The translations under genes and the position numbers were made by a program. A stretch of 64,000 bases of DNA from Bosea sp. PAMC 26642 (lineage in GTDB: Bacteria > Pseudomonadota > Alphaproteobacteria > Rhizobiales > Beijerinckiaceae): NCBI RefSeq assembly GCF_001562255.1, contig NZ_CP014301.1, positions 3,224,001 through 3,288,000 on the forward strand. Reading direction: 5' to 3'. This document shows, one piece after another, positions 1 through 9,608 of the stretch (within the stretch, counting starts at the first letter, position 1; the number at the start of each line of letters is the position of its first letter). The notes beneath the pieces were generated by a model. That model was not told where the DNA came from and did no database searches. It was given only the letters and a program-made list of their open reading frames with translations.

Positions 1-700
1 GCGGGGCTATCCGCGCTACGAGCGCGCAACGAAGTCCGAGATCTGGATCGCCTTCAAGGAAGCTTGGCTCGCCATCCTCGCCCCCTTCGTCATCATGGGC
101 GGTATCGTTGCGGGCATCTTCACGGCGACGGAATGCGCCGCCGTCGCCGCAGTCTACGCGTTGGTGCTGGGGCTGTTCATCTACAAGGAACTGTCCTGGA
201 GCGACCTGCCGCGGATCTTCCGCGATTCGGCCATGACAACGGCCGTGATCGGCATGATCGTCGCCTGCGCAAACCTCACCACCTGGATCCTGACGCGCGA
301 ACAAGTGCCACAACATCTGGCGGATGCGCTGCTAAGCTTCTCCGACAAGCCCTGGGTCATCCTGCTGCTGATCAACATCCTGCTCCTCGTGCTCGGCTGC
401 TTCATGGAGGGCATGGCGATCATGATCCTGACCGTGCCGGTGCTGCTGCCGGTGGTGCTGAAGCTCGGCATCGACCCGGTGCATTTCGGCGTGGTTATGG
501 TGATGAACCTGATGATCGGGTTGCTGACGCCGCCCTTCGGCATGGCACTCTTCGTCGTGGCCCGCGTCGGCGACATTCCGTTCACGGATCTCGCCAAGGC
601 GATCCTGCCATTCATTCCGCCACTCCTGATCGTACTCGCCATCATCACCTTCATTCCCGAGGTCGTGCTGTTCCTGCCGCGACTGTTCTACGGAAACTGA
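1..700 (+). CDS. dctM: TRAP transporter large permease (DctM-type), 3' part
   Basis: The frame is open from base 2, so the start lies outside the window; 232 residues are visible. The product is the C-terminal half of the large membrane subunit of a tripartite ATP-independent periplasmic transporter, which uses an ion gradient to import organic acids. The visible part has several long hydrophobic segments and typical DctM stretches such as FTATECAAVAAVY and the late MIGLLTPPFGMALFV. The family is usually about 425 residues, so roughly half is missing. A hairpin lies just after the stop and separates it from the convergent gene that follows. Substrate cannot be read from the fragment. Confidence 0.9.
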   Translation, partial: RGYPRYERATKSEIWIAFKEAWLAILAPFVIMGGIVAGIFTATECAAVAAVYALVLGLFIYKELSWSDLPRIFRDSAMTTAVIGMIVACANLTTWILTREQVPQHLADALLSFSDKPWVILLLINILLLVLGCFMEGMAIMILTVPVLLPVVLKLGIDPVHFGVVMVMNLMIGLLTPPFGMALFVVARVGDIPFTDLAKAILPFIPPLLIVLAIITFIPEVVLFLPRLFYGN

Positions 701-741
701 TGACGGCAAACCCGTCGAGAAGAAGCCAACCGGCACGAAAA

Positions 742-769
742 AAGGGCCGCAGCGGAAGCCGCGGCCCTT
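742..769 (-). terminator. Intrinsic terminator between convergent genes
   Basis: A 9-bp perfect stem, AAGGGCCGC with GCGGCCCTT, encloses a 10-nt loop. On the minus strand it is followed by a run of six T (the A run at 738-743 on the plus strand), the normal layout of a rho-independent terminator for the binding-protein gene ending at 811. It may also stop the TRAP transcript from the other side. Confidence 0.75.
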
Positions 770-810
770 GCAGTTGGGGAACGCAGGTTCGCGCCCCGGG
801 GGGAGTCCGT

Positions 811-2148
811 TTATCTCTCGCTGGCCTCCAGCGTCGGCTTGAACGCCTCGGTCGCCTTGCGCAGTTCGGTTGCCGGGTCGGCGCCCGAGATCATATTGGT
901 GAGTGCCACCCCGAAGACGTCGCGGAATTCTGTCACCGGGATGATATTGGGCAGAGCCGGCCGGCCCAGCGGCGCCGAGGCCTGGATGCCCGAAACCCAG
1001 TCCTTCGAGGTCTTGACCTCGGCGAGCACCTTCGGGTCGCTGTAAATCGAGTCGCGCGCTCCGGCTCCGGCGCCATTCTGCAGGAAGCGGCCATGGTTCA
1101 GCTTGCTAGTGGCCCACTGCACGTAGAGATAGGCTGGCCCCTTCTTTGTGCTTGCTGCCGTCACGCCGATGCCGTCGCCGGTCAGGCCGACGGCCTGGGC
1201 ACCCGGCCCCCTGGGCACCACGCCATAGCCGACCTTGCCGACGATACGCGATTTCGACGGATCCTCGAGAGGTGTGGCGAAGCCGCTGGAATCGGGCCAC
1301 ATCGCGGCCCCACCCTGCATGAAACTGGTCTGGCACTCGTTCCAGTTATAGCCGATCGTCCCGGGAGGCGCGCTGTTGCGGCAGAGATCGGCGAACATCT
1401 TCGCCGATTCGATCGCGGCCGGGCCGGCGGTGTTCAGTTCGCCGTTCGACTTGATCGCATCCTCGCCCCAACCCAGCATCAGCGCCGCCCAAACATAGGT
1501 GTTGGCGTTCTTGAGACCGCGCGCGACCCAGCCATATTGGCGCTTGCCCGGGTCGGTCAGTTTGGCGGCCGCCTGAACCATCTCCTCATAGGTCTTCGGG
1601 AAAGCGACGCCCTTCGCCTCGAACATCTCCTTGTTGTAGTAGATCAGCAGATAGTCGAGCGAGAGCGGCAGCGAGTCTACGCGGCCATCGGCCTGCGTGC
1701 CGAAGGCGAGCGCTCCGGCCGAAAAGTCCTTGAAGTCGAAATCCGCGGCGGTCAGCGAGGCGTCGGCCAGCATAGGCCGCAGGTCTTCGAGCCAGCGGCC
1801 CTTGCCGAATTGGCGCTTCTGGACGTGCCAGGATACCGTCGTGACGTCGAAGGAGGGCTTACCCGAGACGAACTCGATCAACTGCTTCTGGCGATGCTGC
1901 TGCTCGGGGATCAGCTCCATCTCGGCCTTGATGCCGGTCAGAGCTTCGAATTCGGGGGTGTACTTCGCCAGCAGATCGGCGCGCGGGTTCTTGACCAGCG
2001 AAACCGCGATGCTCTGGCCTGCGAATTTGCGCCAATCGAAGCCGGCCTGCGCCCAAGCCGCCCCGCCGGTCGGCATTATGGCGCCGGCAGCGAGCCCGCC
2101 CAGAAGTTCACGACGCGATGCGCCAGCCTTGTCTTTCGGATGATCCAT
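811..2148 (-). CDS. ABC transporter sugar-type substrate-binding protein
   Basis: A 445-residue periplasmic binding protein of the extracellular solute-binding family 1, expected to deliver a sugar or related polyol to an ABC importer. The start at 2148 is chosen because GGGAGGC lies just upstream on the minus strand; an in-frame upstream extension has no such site. The N-terminus carries a twin-arginine-like motif (SRRELL) before a hydrophobic stretch ending in AWAQ, so Tat or Sec export is likely. It stands alone and is divergent from the aldolase gene at 2449. No permease touches it; the orphan permease pair at 9609-11386 is the nearest candidate partner. Palindromes at 2228 and 2336 lie in its upstream region. 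Confidence 0.85.
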   Translation of the reverse strand: MDHPKDKAGASRRELLGGLAAGAIMPTGGAAWAQAGFDWRKFAGQSIAVSLVKNPRADLLAKYTPEFEALTGIKAEMELIPEQQHRQKQLIEFVSGKPSFDVTTVSWHVQKRQFGKGRWLEDLRPMLADASLTAADFDFKDFSAGALAFGTQADGRVDSLPLSLDYLLIYYNKEMFEAKGVAFPKTYEEMVQAAAKLTDPGKRQYGWVARGLKNANTYVWAALMLGWGEDAIKSNGELNTAGPAAIESAKMFADLCRNSAPPGTIGYNWNECQTSFMQGGAAMWPDSSGFATPLEDPSKSRIVGKVGYGVVPRGPGAQAVGLTGDGIGVTAASTKKGPAYLYVQWATSKLNHGRFLQNGAGAGARDSIYSDPKVLAEVKTSKDWVSGIQASAPLGRPALPNIIPVTEFRDVFGVALTNMISGADPATELRKATEAFKPTLEASER

Positions 2149-2227
2149 TGTTGCCTCCCAAGGGCTGTGTTCAATCTCGGATTTTTGATTGAAGCTGCCA
2201 CGGCGCAGTGCCATTTTCAAGGGATAT

Positions 2228-2246
2228 AATCCCGTAAAACGGAATT
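2228..2246. promoter_or_regulatory. Candidate IclR-type operator, copy 1
   Basis: An imperfect 19-bp palindrome with CCGT and ACGG half-sites around a 3-nt centre and AAT/ATT arms. It lies upstream of the minus-strand binding protein in the divergent spacer. A related palindrome is at 2336 and a looser one near 36560. The shape resembles operators of IclR-family regulators; no regulator gene is adjacent here. Confidence 0.5.
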
Positions 2247-2335
2247 CGATGTATATAGCCGATCCGTCTACGTGCCTAAGCCCAATAGGCCGAGCGCCAC
2301 GCCAGAGAAGCGGAAACCCACTGCACGACAACATG

Positions 2336-2356
2336 ATATCCCGTAATATGGAATAT
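2336..2356. promoter_or_regulatory. Candidate IclR-type operator, copy 2
   Basis: A 21-bp imperfect palindrome with arms ATAT and a TCCCGTAATATGGA core, closely matching the copy at 2230-2243 (TCCCGTAAAACGGA). It sits just upstream of a plausible sigma-70 promoter for the aldolase gene: TTGACG at 2365-2370, 17 nt spacing, TACTTT at 2388-2393. The position suits activation or repression of both divergent genes. Confidence 0.5.
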
Positions 2357-2364
2357 AAAACTGA

Positions 2365-2393
2365 TTGACGGGATATTTTCGCCGTCCTACTTT
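2365..2393 (+). promoter_or_regulatory. Candidate sigma-70 promoter of the aldolase gene
   Basis: TTGACG and TACTTT are separated by 17 nt, 56 bp before the chosen start codon at 2449. The operator-like palindrome at 2336-2356 abuts the -35 element. Confidence 0.4.
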
Positions 2394-2448
2394 CAAAGTC
2401 AGAGGTTGGAGATCATCAACCAGCCGAGACCAGCCGCGGGAGAGGCCC

Positions 2449-3396
2449 ATGAGCGAAGCCAAGCAGACAACCAGCACAGCCGCCCTTTCCGGCATTATCC
2501 CGCCCCTGACGATGCCCTTCGACAAGCATGGCGAGATCGTCTATTCCGCCGTCAAGGAGCAGGTCGACTACGCCGTTGAGCAGGGCGTCAACGGCATCGT
2601 GGTCGGCGGCAGCACCGGCGAGGGCCATACGCTCGATCGCGACGAATTCGCCAAGGTCATGCAGGAGAGCCATGCCGCCATGGCGGGCCGCAAGCCGCTG
2701 CTGGTCGGGCTGATCGTCAACAGCACCCGTGAGGCGATCGCCCGCATGCGGATGCTCAAGGGGCTCGACATCGCCGCCCTGCAGATCACACCGGTACACT
2801 ATCTGTTCAAGCCCGATGCCGAGCGCACGATCGAGCATTTCCGCGCGATCCATGAGGAAACCGGCATCCCGATCCTGATCTACAACGTCATTCCCTGGAA
2901 CTATCTCAGCGTCGAGATGATGCTGAAGATCATGGACGAGGTGCCTGGCGTTGTCGGCATGAAGCAGAGTTCGGGCGACCTGAAATCGGTCTCCGACCTG
3001 CTCGGCGCGATCAAGCCCGGCAATGTCGTGTTGTCGGGCATCGACGCCTTGCTCTATCCGGCCTTTTCGCTGGGTGCTCATGGCGCGATCACGGCCCTGA
3101 CGGCCGCTGTTCCCGGCGTCTGCGTCAAGCTGTTCGATCTGGTCAAGGCCGGCGACCACAAGTCCGCGCTGGAGTTGCACAAGCGCATCAATGTGCTCTG
3201 GAACGCCATGCCGCACGATTCGCTTCCGGCCTGCGTCAAATACGTGCAGAGCCGCCAGGGCATTGGCTTCTTTCAGCCGCGAGCGCCGATGCAGCCGGTG
3301 ACGGACGCCCAGAAGGCGGTGATCGACAAGGCGCTCGCCAATCTCCCGATCACCCTGAAGCCGGCCGCCACGATCCGCAGCGTCGCCGCAGCCTGA
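2449..3396 (+). CDS. Dihydrodipicolinate synthase/N-acetylneuraminate lyase family protein
   Basis: A 315-residue class I aldolase-fold protein. Family members make or break a C-C bond next to pyruvate through a Schiff base. The Schiff-base lysine is seen as Lys172 in VVGMKQSS and the catalytic tyrosine as Tyr145 in LIYNV; the GGSTGEG loop is also present. The start at 2449 follows GGGAGAGG; a longer frame reaching 2365 runs through the predicted promoter and was not used. Catabolic context (importers, IclR-type operators, no lysine genes) argues against lysine synthesis and for cleavage or dehydration of a keto-sugar acid. Substrate is unknown. Confidence 0.85.
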   Translation: MSEAKQTTSTAALSGIIPPLTMPFDKHGEIVYSAVKEQVDYAVEQGVNGIVVGGSTGEGHTLDRDEFAKVMQESHAAMAGRKPLLVGLIVNSTREAIARMRMLKGLDIAALQITPVHYLFKPDAERTIEHFRAIHEETGIPILIYNVIPWNYLSVEMMLKIMDEVPGVVGMKQSSGDLKSVSDLLGAIKPGNVVLSGIDALLYPAFSLGAHGAITALTAAVPGVCVKLFDLVKAGDHKSALELHKRINVLWNAMPHDSLPACVKYVQSRQGIGFFQPRAPMQPVTDAQKAVIDKALANLPITLKPAATIRSVAAA

Positions 3397-3411
3397 ACCG
3401 CGAACGATGAC

Positions 3412-3434
3412 GGGGCGCGCGAACCGCGCGCCCC
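3412..3434 (+). other. GC-rich hairpin after the aldolase gene
   Basis: A perfect 10-bp stem (GGGGCGCGCG with CGCGCGCCCC) closes a 3-nt loop between the aldolase and livH-like genes. No T run follows, so it may be an attenuator or mRNA-stability element rather than a full terminator. Confidence 0.5.
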
Positions 3435-3504
3435 GCCAAAGCCGGCCGCAGAGCCGCAGTACAATCAAAAACGCTTCCGTTTGGGAGCGGTTAGGGTGGA
3501 CACG

Positions 3505-4377
3505 ATGCTCGGGCAGATCATCGCCAGCGGTCTGGCGATGGGGGCGATCTATGCCCTCGTCGCCCTCGGTTACGTGTTCGTCTGGAACACGATGAACCTG
3601 GTCAACTTTGCTGCCGGCGAATTCATCACCTTCGCCGCCTTTGTTTTCGTCGCCACGCTGGTCACGAAACTCGGCCTGTCCTTTCCACTCGCTCTCGTCG
3701 GCATCATCGTGCTGATGGCCCTGATGGGTGCGGCCTTCTCCCGGATCGTGTTCTCGCGGCTGCAACGGCAGCGAGCGCTGGTGGCGATCATCTCGACGGT
3801 CGGCTTCGGCATCTTTCTGAAGGAGATGGCTCATATCATCTACGGACCCGAGCCGCTGCTCTATGACGGCCCGCTGGGCATCGCCTCGTTCAGGCTCGCC
3901 GGCATCGTCGTCTCCTACCAGCAATTGCTGATCCTCGCGGTCGCGGTTGTCAGCATGACCGGGCAGTATCTCGTGCTGCGCTACACTATGATCGGCAAAG
4001 TGATGCGGGCGGTGGCGCTCGACCGCGATACCGCCGGGCTGATGGGCATTCCGGTCGAGCGCGTGCTCGCCGGCGCCTTCGCCTATTCGGCCGTGCTGGC
4101 GGCGCTGGCGGGCATCCTGCTCGCGCCCCTGTTTTTCGTCACCACCGAAATGGGCACGCTGGTCGGGCTCAAGGGCTTCGTCGCCATGATCATCGGCGGT
4201 TTCGGCAGCGTGCCCGGCGCCGTCATCGGCGCGCTGCTGCTGGGTCTCAGCGAAAACCTCGGCGCCTACCTGATCTCCTCGGCCTACAAGGATGCGATTG
4301 CCTTCGCCCTGCTGCTGGTGTTCCTGGCCTTCCTGCCGCAGGGCCTCGTGCCCGAGCGGCAGGCGGACCGGGCCTGA
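3505..4377 (+). CDS. livH: Branched-chain-type ABC transporter permease LivH
   Basis: A 290-residue inner-membrane permease of the LivH class, with about eight hydrophobic segments. It opens with MLGQIIASGLAMGAIYAL and carries the family's LNxV/NFAAGEF stretch near residue 35 and GLKGFVAMIIGGFGSVPGA near the C-terminus. GTG at 3496 is an equally possible start; the ATG at 3505 matches the family's usual N-terminus. It begins the LivH-MG-J-F transport operon. LivH-class systems also import urea, aromatic acids and other carboxylates, so amino acids are not assured. Confidence 0.88.
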   Translation: MLGQIIASGLAMGAIYALVALGYVFVWNTMNLVNFAAGEFITFAAFVFVATLVTKLGLSFPLALVGIIVLMALMGAAFSRIVFSRLQRQRALVAIISTVGFGIFLKEMAHIIYGPEPLLYDGPLGIASFRLAGIVVSYQQLLILAVAVVSMTGQYLVLRYTMIGKVMRAVALDRDTAGLMGIPVERVLAGAFAYSAVLAALAGILLAPLFFVTTEMGTLVGLKGFVAMIIGGFGSVPGAVIGALLLGLSENLGAYLISSAYKDAIAFALLLVFLAFLPQGLVPERQADRA

Positions 4378-4387
4378 GGGCGCCGTG

Positions 4388-6289
4388 ATGGGCGCGACCC
4401 TCCTGACCAGCGGCCGGACCAGGAAGCTGTCGCTGGCGGCCTTCCTCGCCATGCTCGTTCTGCCGCCGCTCATCGGCCTCAACAGTTATTACATCCAGGT
4501 GCTGAACCTCGCCTGGATCGCCGCGATCGCGGCGCTAGGCCTGAACATCGCGACCGGCATCACCGGCCAGATCGTGCTCGGCCAGGCTGCGATGATGGGG
4601 CTCGGCGCCTATTCCACCGCGCTTCTGATGCTCAAAGGCGGCCTGCCCTGGTGGCTCGCTTTGCCGCTCGGAATCGCTGGGACGGGCCTTGTAGGGGCAG
4701 CGCTCGGTCTGCTCAGCGTGCGCATCCGCGGCCACTACCTCGCCATCACGACGCTCGGACTGAACGAGATCTTCCGCCTCGTCGTGCTCAACGAGGAGTG
4801 GCTGACCGGCGGCGCCTTTGGCCTGCGCGCCATCCCCGTCATCGAACTGCCCGCGCTCGGAAAGACCACGCCGGAACAGCTCTATCTGCCACTGCTGCTC
4901 GTCACGCTCGCGATCTACGTCGTCACCTTGCGCCTGTTCGGAACGAGTCTGGGCCGCGACATGCGCGCCATCCGCGACGACGAACTGGCGGCGGAATCGA
5001 TGGGCGTGAATTCGAAGCGCACGAAAGTCGCGGCTTTCGTGATCTGTGCCGTCTGGGGCGGATTGGCCGGCGGGCTCTACGCGCTCAGCATCGGCTTCAT
5101 CTCGCCCAACAACTTCGTCGTTGTCGAGAGCATCAAGCTGCTCCTGATGGTGGTGATCGGCGGCCTCGGTTCGATCGGCGGCAGCTTTCTTGGAGCCCTC
5201 GTCGTCACCGTACTGCCGGAAGCGCTGCGCGACCTGCAACTGATCTATCTAGCCATGTTCGGTCTTTCGGTCGTCGTCGTCCTGCTGGTGGCGCCGCGCG
5301 GGCTCGGCGTTTTCGCCGACTGGGCGTTGGCGCCCTTCACGCCTGGCTGGCGCGAAGGGCCGGCCGAAAGTGTCGCGCAGACGAGCGGCCTGTCCCTTGC
5401 CCGCGGACCCGAGACCGCAGCCGCGTCGCAGCCGACCTCGCCCGCCGGGCCGCCTCTCGTCACGATCGAGGAGGCGACGCGCCATTTCGGCGGAGTGGCG
5501 GCGCTCGATGCCGTCTCCTTCGATGTCAAGGCCGGCGAAATCCTCGGGTTGATCGGGCCCAACGGCTCAGGCAAATCCACCATGATCAATGCCTGTTCCG
5601 GCATCGTGCGTCTGTCGCATGGCGCGATCGCGCTCGCCGGGCGCGACCTCACCGGCCTGCCGGCCTGGGACGTCCATGCCGCCGGCGTCTCGCGCATCTT
5701 CCAGAACGTTCGGATCTGGGGCTCGATGACGGTGGTCGAGAACGTCATGCTGGCGCATCAGGCGTCGCGCTCCTGCGGGCTCGCCGAGGCGGTCGTCGGC
5801 GGTCCAGGCCTGCGCGCCAAGGAGACGCGTGCGCGCCAGGCCGCGCTCGCCGCGCTCGACCTGATCGGCGTCGGGGCTCTGGCCGAGCGCAGGGCGAGCG
5901 AGCTCTCCTTCGGCCAGAGCCGGTTGGTCGAGATCGCACGCGCCATTGTCAGCAAGCCAAAGCTCCTGCTGCTCGACGAGCCGGCGGCGGGCCTGCGCGG
6001 CGGCCTCGTCATGGACCTCGGCGATATCCTGATGCGGCTGCGCGACCAGGGCATGACCATCCTCGTCGTCGAGCACCGGGTAAAGCTGATCATGGGCATG
6101 TGCGACCGGGTCGTTGTGCTCAATCTTGGCGAGAAGATCGCTGAAGGCGCGCCTGCCGAGGTGGCGCGCGATCCGCGCGTCATCGACGCCTATCTCGGCA
6201 GCAAGGTCGCCCGCCGGGCCAGGCCCGCGCCTCGCCACGACGACAGCCCCATCCAGAACGACAGATCGCCCGAACGATCCGCGACATGA
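4388..6289 (+). CDS. Fused LivM permease / LivG ATPase of a branched-chain-type ABC transporter
   Basis: A single 633-residue protein joins two subunits. Residues 1-340 are a LivM-class permease with multiple membrane segments and the GITGQIVLGQAAMMGLGAY stretch. A polar linker of about 30 residues leads to a LivG-class nucleotide-binding domain from about 355, with Walker A GPNGSGKST near 390, signature LSFGQ near 505, Walker B LLLLDEP near 527 and the switch histidine in VVEHRV. The start ATG lies 10 nt after the livH stop. Separate LivM and LivG are the commoner arrangement, but fused forms occur. Both domains look intact. Confidence 0.88.
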   Translation: MGATLLTSGRTRKLSLAAFLAMLVLPPLIGLNSYYIQVLNLAWIAAIAALGLNIATGITGQIVLGQAAMMGLGAYSTALLMLKGGLPWWLALPLGIAGTGLVGAALGLLSVRIRGHYLAITTLGLNEIFRLVVLNEEWLTGGAFGLRAIPVIELPALGKTTPEQLYLPLLLVTLAIYVVTLRLFGTSLGRDMRAIRDDELAAESMGVNSKRTKVAAFVICAVWGGLAGGLYALSIGFISPNNFVVVESIKLLLMVVIGGLGSIGGSFLGALVVTVLPEALRDLQLIYLAMFGLSVVVVLLVAPRGLGVFADWALAPFTPGWREGPAESVAQTSGLSLARGPETAAASQPTSPAGPPLVTIEEATRHFGGVAALDAVSFDVKAGEILGLIGPNGSGKSTMINACSGIVRLSHGAIALAGRDLTGLPAWDVHAAGVSRIFQNVRIWGSMTVVENVMLAHQASRSCGLAEAVVGGPGLRAKETRARQAALAALDLIGVGALAERRASELSFGQSRLVEIARAIVSKPKLLLLDEPAAGLRGGLVMDLGDILMRLRDQGMTILVVEHRVKLIMGMCDRVVVLNLGEKIAEGAPAEVARDPRVIDAYLGSKVARRARPAPRHDDSPIQNDRSPERSAT

Positions 6290-6314
6290 CCAGCCACCAC
6301 CACGGGAGGGACAA

Positions 6315-7457
6315 ATGAACAAGAACCAAGCCGCCATCCGCCTCATCGCCATCGCCGCGCTCGCTGCCGCGGCGCTGCCTTTGTCATGGACGAGCCAGGC
6401 GCAGGCGCAGACCGTGATCGGGGCCGCCGCGCCGCTGACCGGCCCGCGCGCCTTGCTCGGCCGCAACTACAAGCAGGGCGTCGAACTGGCGCTGGAGGAG
6501 ATCAACGCCGCTGGTGGCGTGCTCGGAAAGCCGTTGCAGATTACCTTCGAGGACGACCAGGGCGACAATCCCAACGCCGCGCTCAACGCCGTGACCAAGC
6601 TGATGCAGGTGAGCAAGGCGCCCGTGATCCTCGGCCCGCATTTCTCGGTGGCGCAGCTCGCCACCCAGAAGACGTACTGCACCGGGGCGACCGTCTCGAT
6701 CACCGGCGCAACCGGCATCCCGGTCACGGCCAATGGCTGCAAATTCGTTGTCCGTATTCGCGGCAACGACAACATCCAGGCCCGCGCGCTGGTCGAATAC
6801 GCGCGCAAGGAACTCAAGACCGACAAGATCGGCATCATCGCGATCAATGACGACATGGGTCGCGGCGGCCTCTCCCGCATCACCGCCGTGCTCGAGGCGG
6901 CCGGGCTGAAGCCGGTAGCGGTCGAGAGCCACAATGCCGGCGACAAGGATTTCTCGGCCCAGCTCGCCAAGCTGAAGAACGCTGGAGCGGCCCTCGTCCT
7001 GATGTGGACTCATGACAACGAGGCCGGCCTGATCGTCAGGCAGGCGCGCCAGCTCGGCCTCGAGATGAAGTTCGGAGGCAGCACCTCGGCCAGCGAGCCG
7101 ACCTTCATCAAGCTCGCCGGCGCGGCATCGGAGGGTGTGGTCAGCGCGAATGATTTCGTCGCCTCGAATCCAGCCCCGCACGTCCAGGCATTCGTCAAGA
7201 AATACGAGGCCAAATATGGCTCGCTGCCCGAGATCTGGGCCGCGACCTACTACGACGCCGCCCACTACGCCGCTCGCGCCATCAACGCCGCCGGCTCGAC
7301 CGACCCCCATAAGGTCCGCGCGGCCTTCGACAAGGTGAAATATGACGGTGTCCTGGCGACCTATGCCTGCCAGGAGAATGGCGACTGCAACCAGCAGATC
7401 AATATCGTCGAGGTCAAGGACGGCCAGCCGGTCGTGCGCTCGACGGTGAAGTTCTGA
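6315..7457 (+). CDS. Branched-chain-type ABC transporter substrate-binding protein
   Basis: A 380-residue periplasmic binding protein of the LivJ/peripla_BP_6 class. A signal peptide ends near ASWTSQAQAQ-like sequence, and the mature start TVIGAAAPLTGPRALLG is typical. It follows GGGAGGG at 6304-6310, which fixes the start at 6315. It lies between the fused LivMG gene and LivF, completing a self-contained importer. The ligand pocket cannot be assigned by eye; the neighbouring aldolase and FAD oxidase suggest a carboxylate rather than leucine. Confidence 0.87.
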   Translation: MNKNQAAIRLIAIAALAAAALPLSWTSQAQAQTVIGAAAPLTGPRALLGRNYKQGVELALEEINAAGGVLGKPLQITFEDDQGDNPNAALNAVTKLMQVSKAPVILGPHFSVAQLATQKTYCTGATVSITGATGIPVTANGCKFVVRIRGNDNIQARALVEYARKELKTDKIGIIAINDDMGRGGLSRITAVLEAAGLKPVAVESHNAGDKDFSAQLAKLKNAGAALVLMWTHDNEAGLIVRQARQLGLEMKFGGSTSASEPTFIKLAGAASEGVVSANDFVASNPAPHVQAFVKKYEAKYGSLPEIWAATYYDAAHYAARAINAAGSTDPHKVRAAFDKVKYDGVLATYACQENGDCNQQINIVEVKDGQPVVRSTVKF

Positions 7458-7466
7458 AAGGCCGCC

Positions 7467-8225
<759 letters not shown>

Positions 8226-9608
8226 ACTCGCGGAACCGGCCCCGCTCGCCGGCCTCGTCCGTGCGCTGCGCGCTTTTTTGGGCGCGCGCTGCTCGCTCGC
8301 CGCCGCCGATCGCGAGCTCCACGGCCATGGCGAATCCTATCACCCGACCGCCGCGCCCGATGTCGTCTGCTACGCGCAAAGCACCGACGAGGTCAGCGCG
8401 ATCGTCTCGCTATGCCGCACGGCGCGCGTGCCGATCGTGCCCTTCGGCGCCGGCACCTCGCTGGAGGGCCATGTTGCGGCGCTGCATGGCGGCGTCTGCA
8501 TCGACCTGTCGCGCATGAATGCGATCGTCGCCGTCCATGCCGAGGACCTCGATTGCGTAGTCCAAGCCGGCGTCACGCGCCAGCAGCTCAACGCTCATCT
8601 GCGCGACACCGGGCTGTTCTTCCCGGTCGATCCCGGCGCCGAAGCGACGCTTGGCGGCATGGCCGCGACAAGGGCCTCTGGCACCAATGCGGTGCGCTAC
8701 GGCACCATGCGCGAGAACGTCATCGCGCTGACCGCCGTCCTGGCCGATGGCAGCGTCGTCAAGACCGCCAACCGCGCTCGCAAATCCGCGGCCGGCTACG
8801 ACCTGACCCGGCTCTTCGTTGGCTCGGAGGGCACGCTCGGCGTCATCACCGAGGTGACGCTCAGGCTCCAGGGCATACCCGAGGCGATCTCGGTCGCCGT
8901 CTGCTCCTTTCCCGACGTCGGCAGTGCGGTTTCCTGTGCCATCGAAACGGTCCAGGCCGGTATCGCGGTCGCGCGCATCGAACTGCTCGACGATCTCTGT
9001 ATGTGCGCGATCAATCGTTATAACGGGCTGAGCTATCCGGAGACCGCGACGCTGTTCCTTGAGTTCCACGGCTCCGGCAGCGAGGTCGAGGATCAGGCGG
9101 CCTCCGTCCGGGACATTGCCGAGGGCCATGGCGGCTCCGGCTGGCGTCATGCCGCCGGTGCCGACGAGCGCGCAAGGCTCTGGCAGGCGCGCCATAACCT
9201 CCACTACGCCCTGCTCGCGCTGAGGCCGGGCGCCAAGATCTGGGGCACCGATGCCTGCGTGCCGATCTCGCAGCTCGCGACCTGCATCACCGAAATCCGC
9301 GCCGAGACCGAGAAGGCGGGCTTCCCGGTGCCGGCGCTCGGCCATGTCGGCGACGGCAATTTCCACCTGAGCTTCATCATCGACCTCGACGATCCCGCCG
9401 AGCTGCGGGAGGCGGAGCGGCTGAACGGCCTGCTAGTCAACCGCGCCATCGCGCTCGGCGGAACCTGCACCGGCGAGCACGGCGTCGGCTATGGCAAGGC
9501 GAAATATCTGCGCCGCGAGCATGGCGATGCAGCCGTCGATCTGATGCGGCTGATCAAGACCAGCCTCGACCCGCACAACATTCTCAACCCGGGCAAGGTG
9601 CTGCCAGC

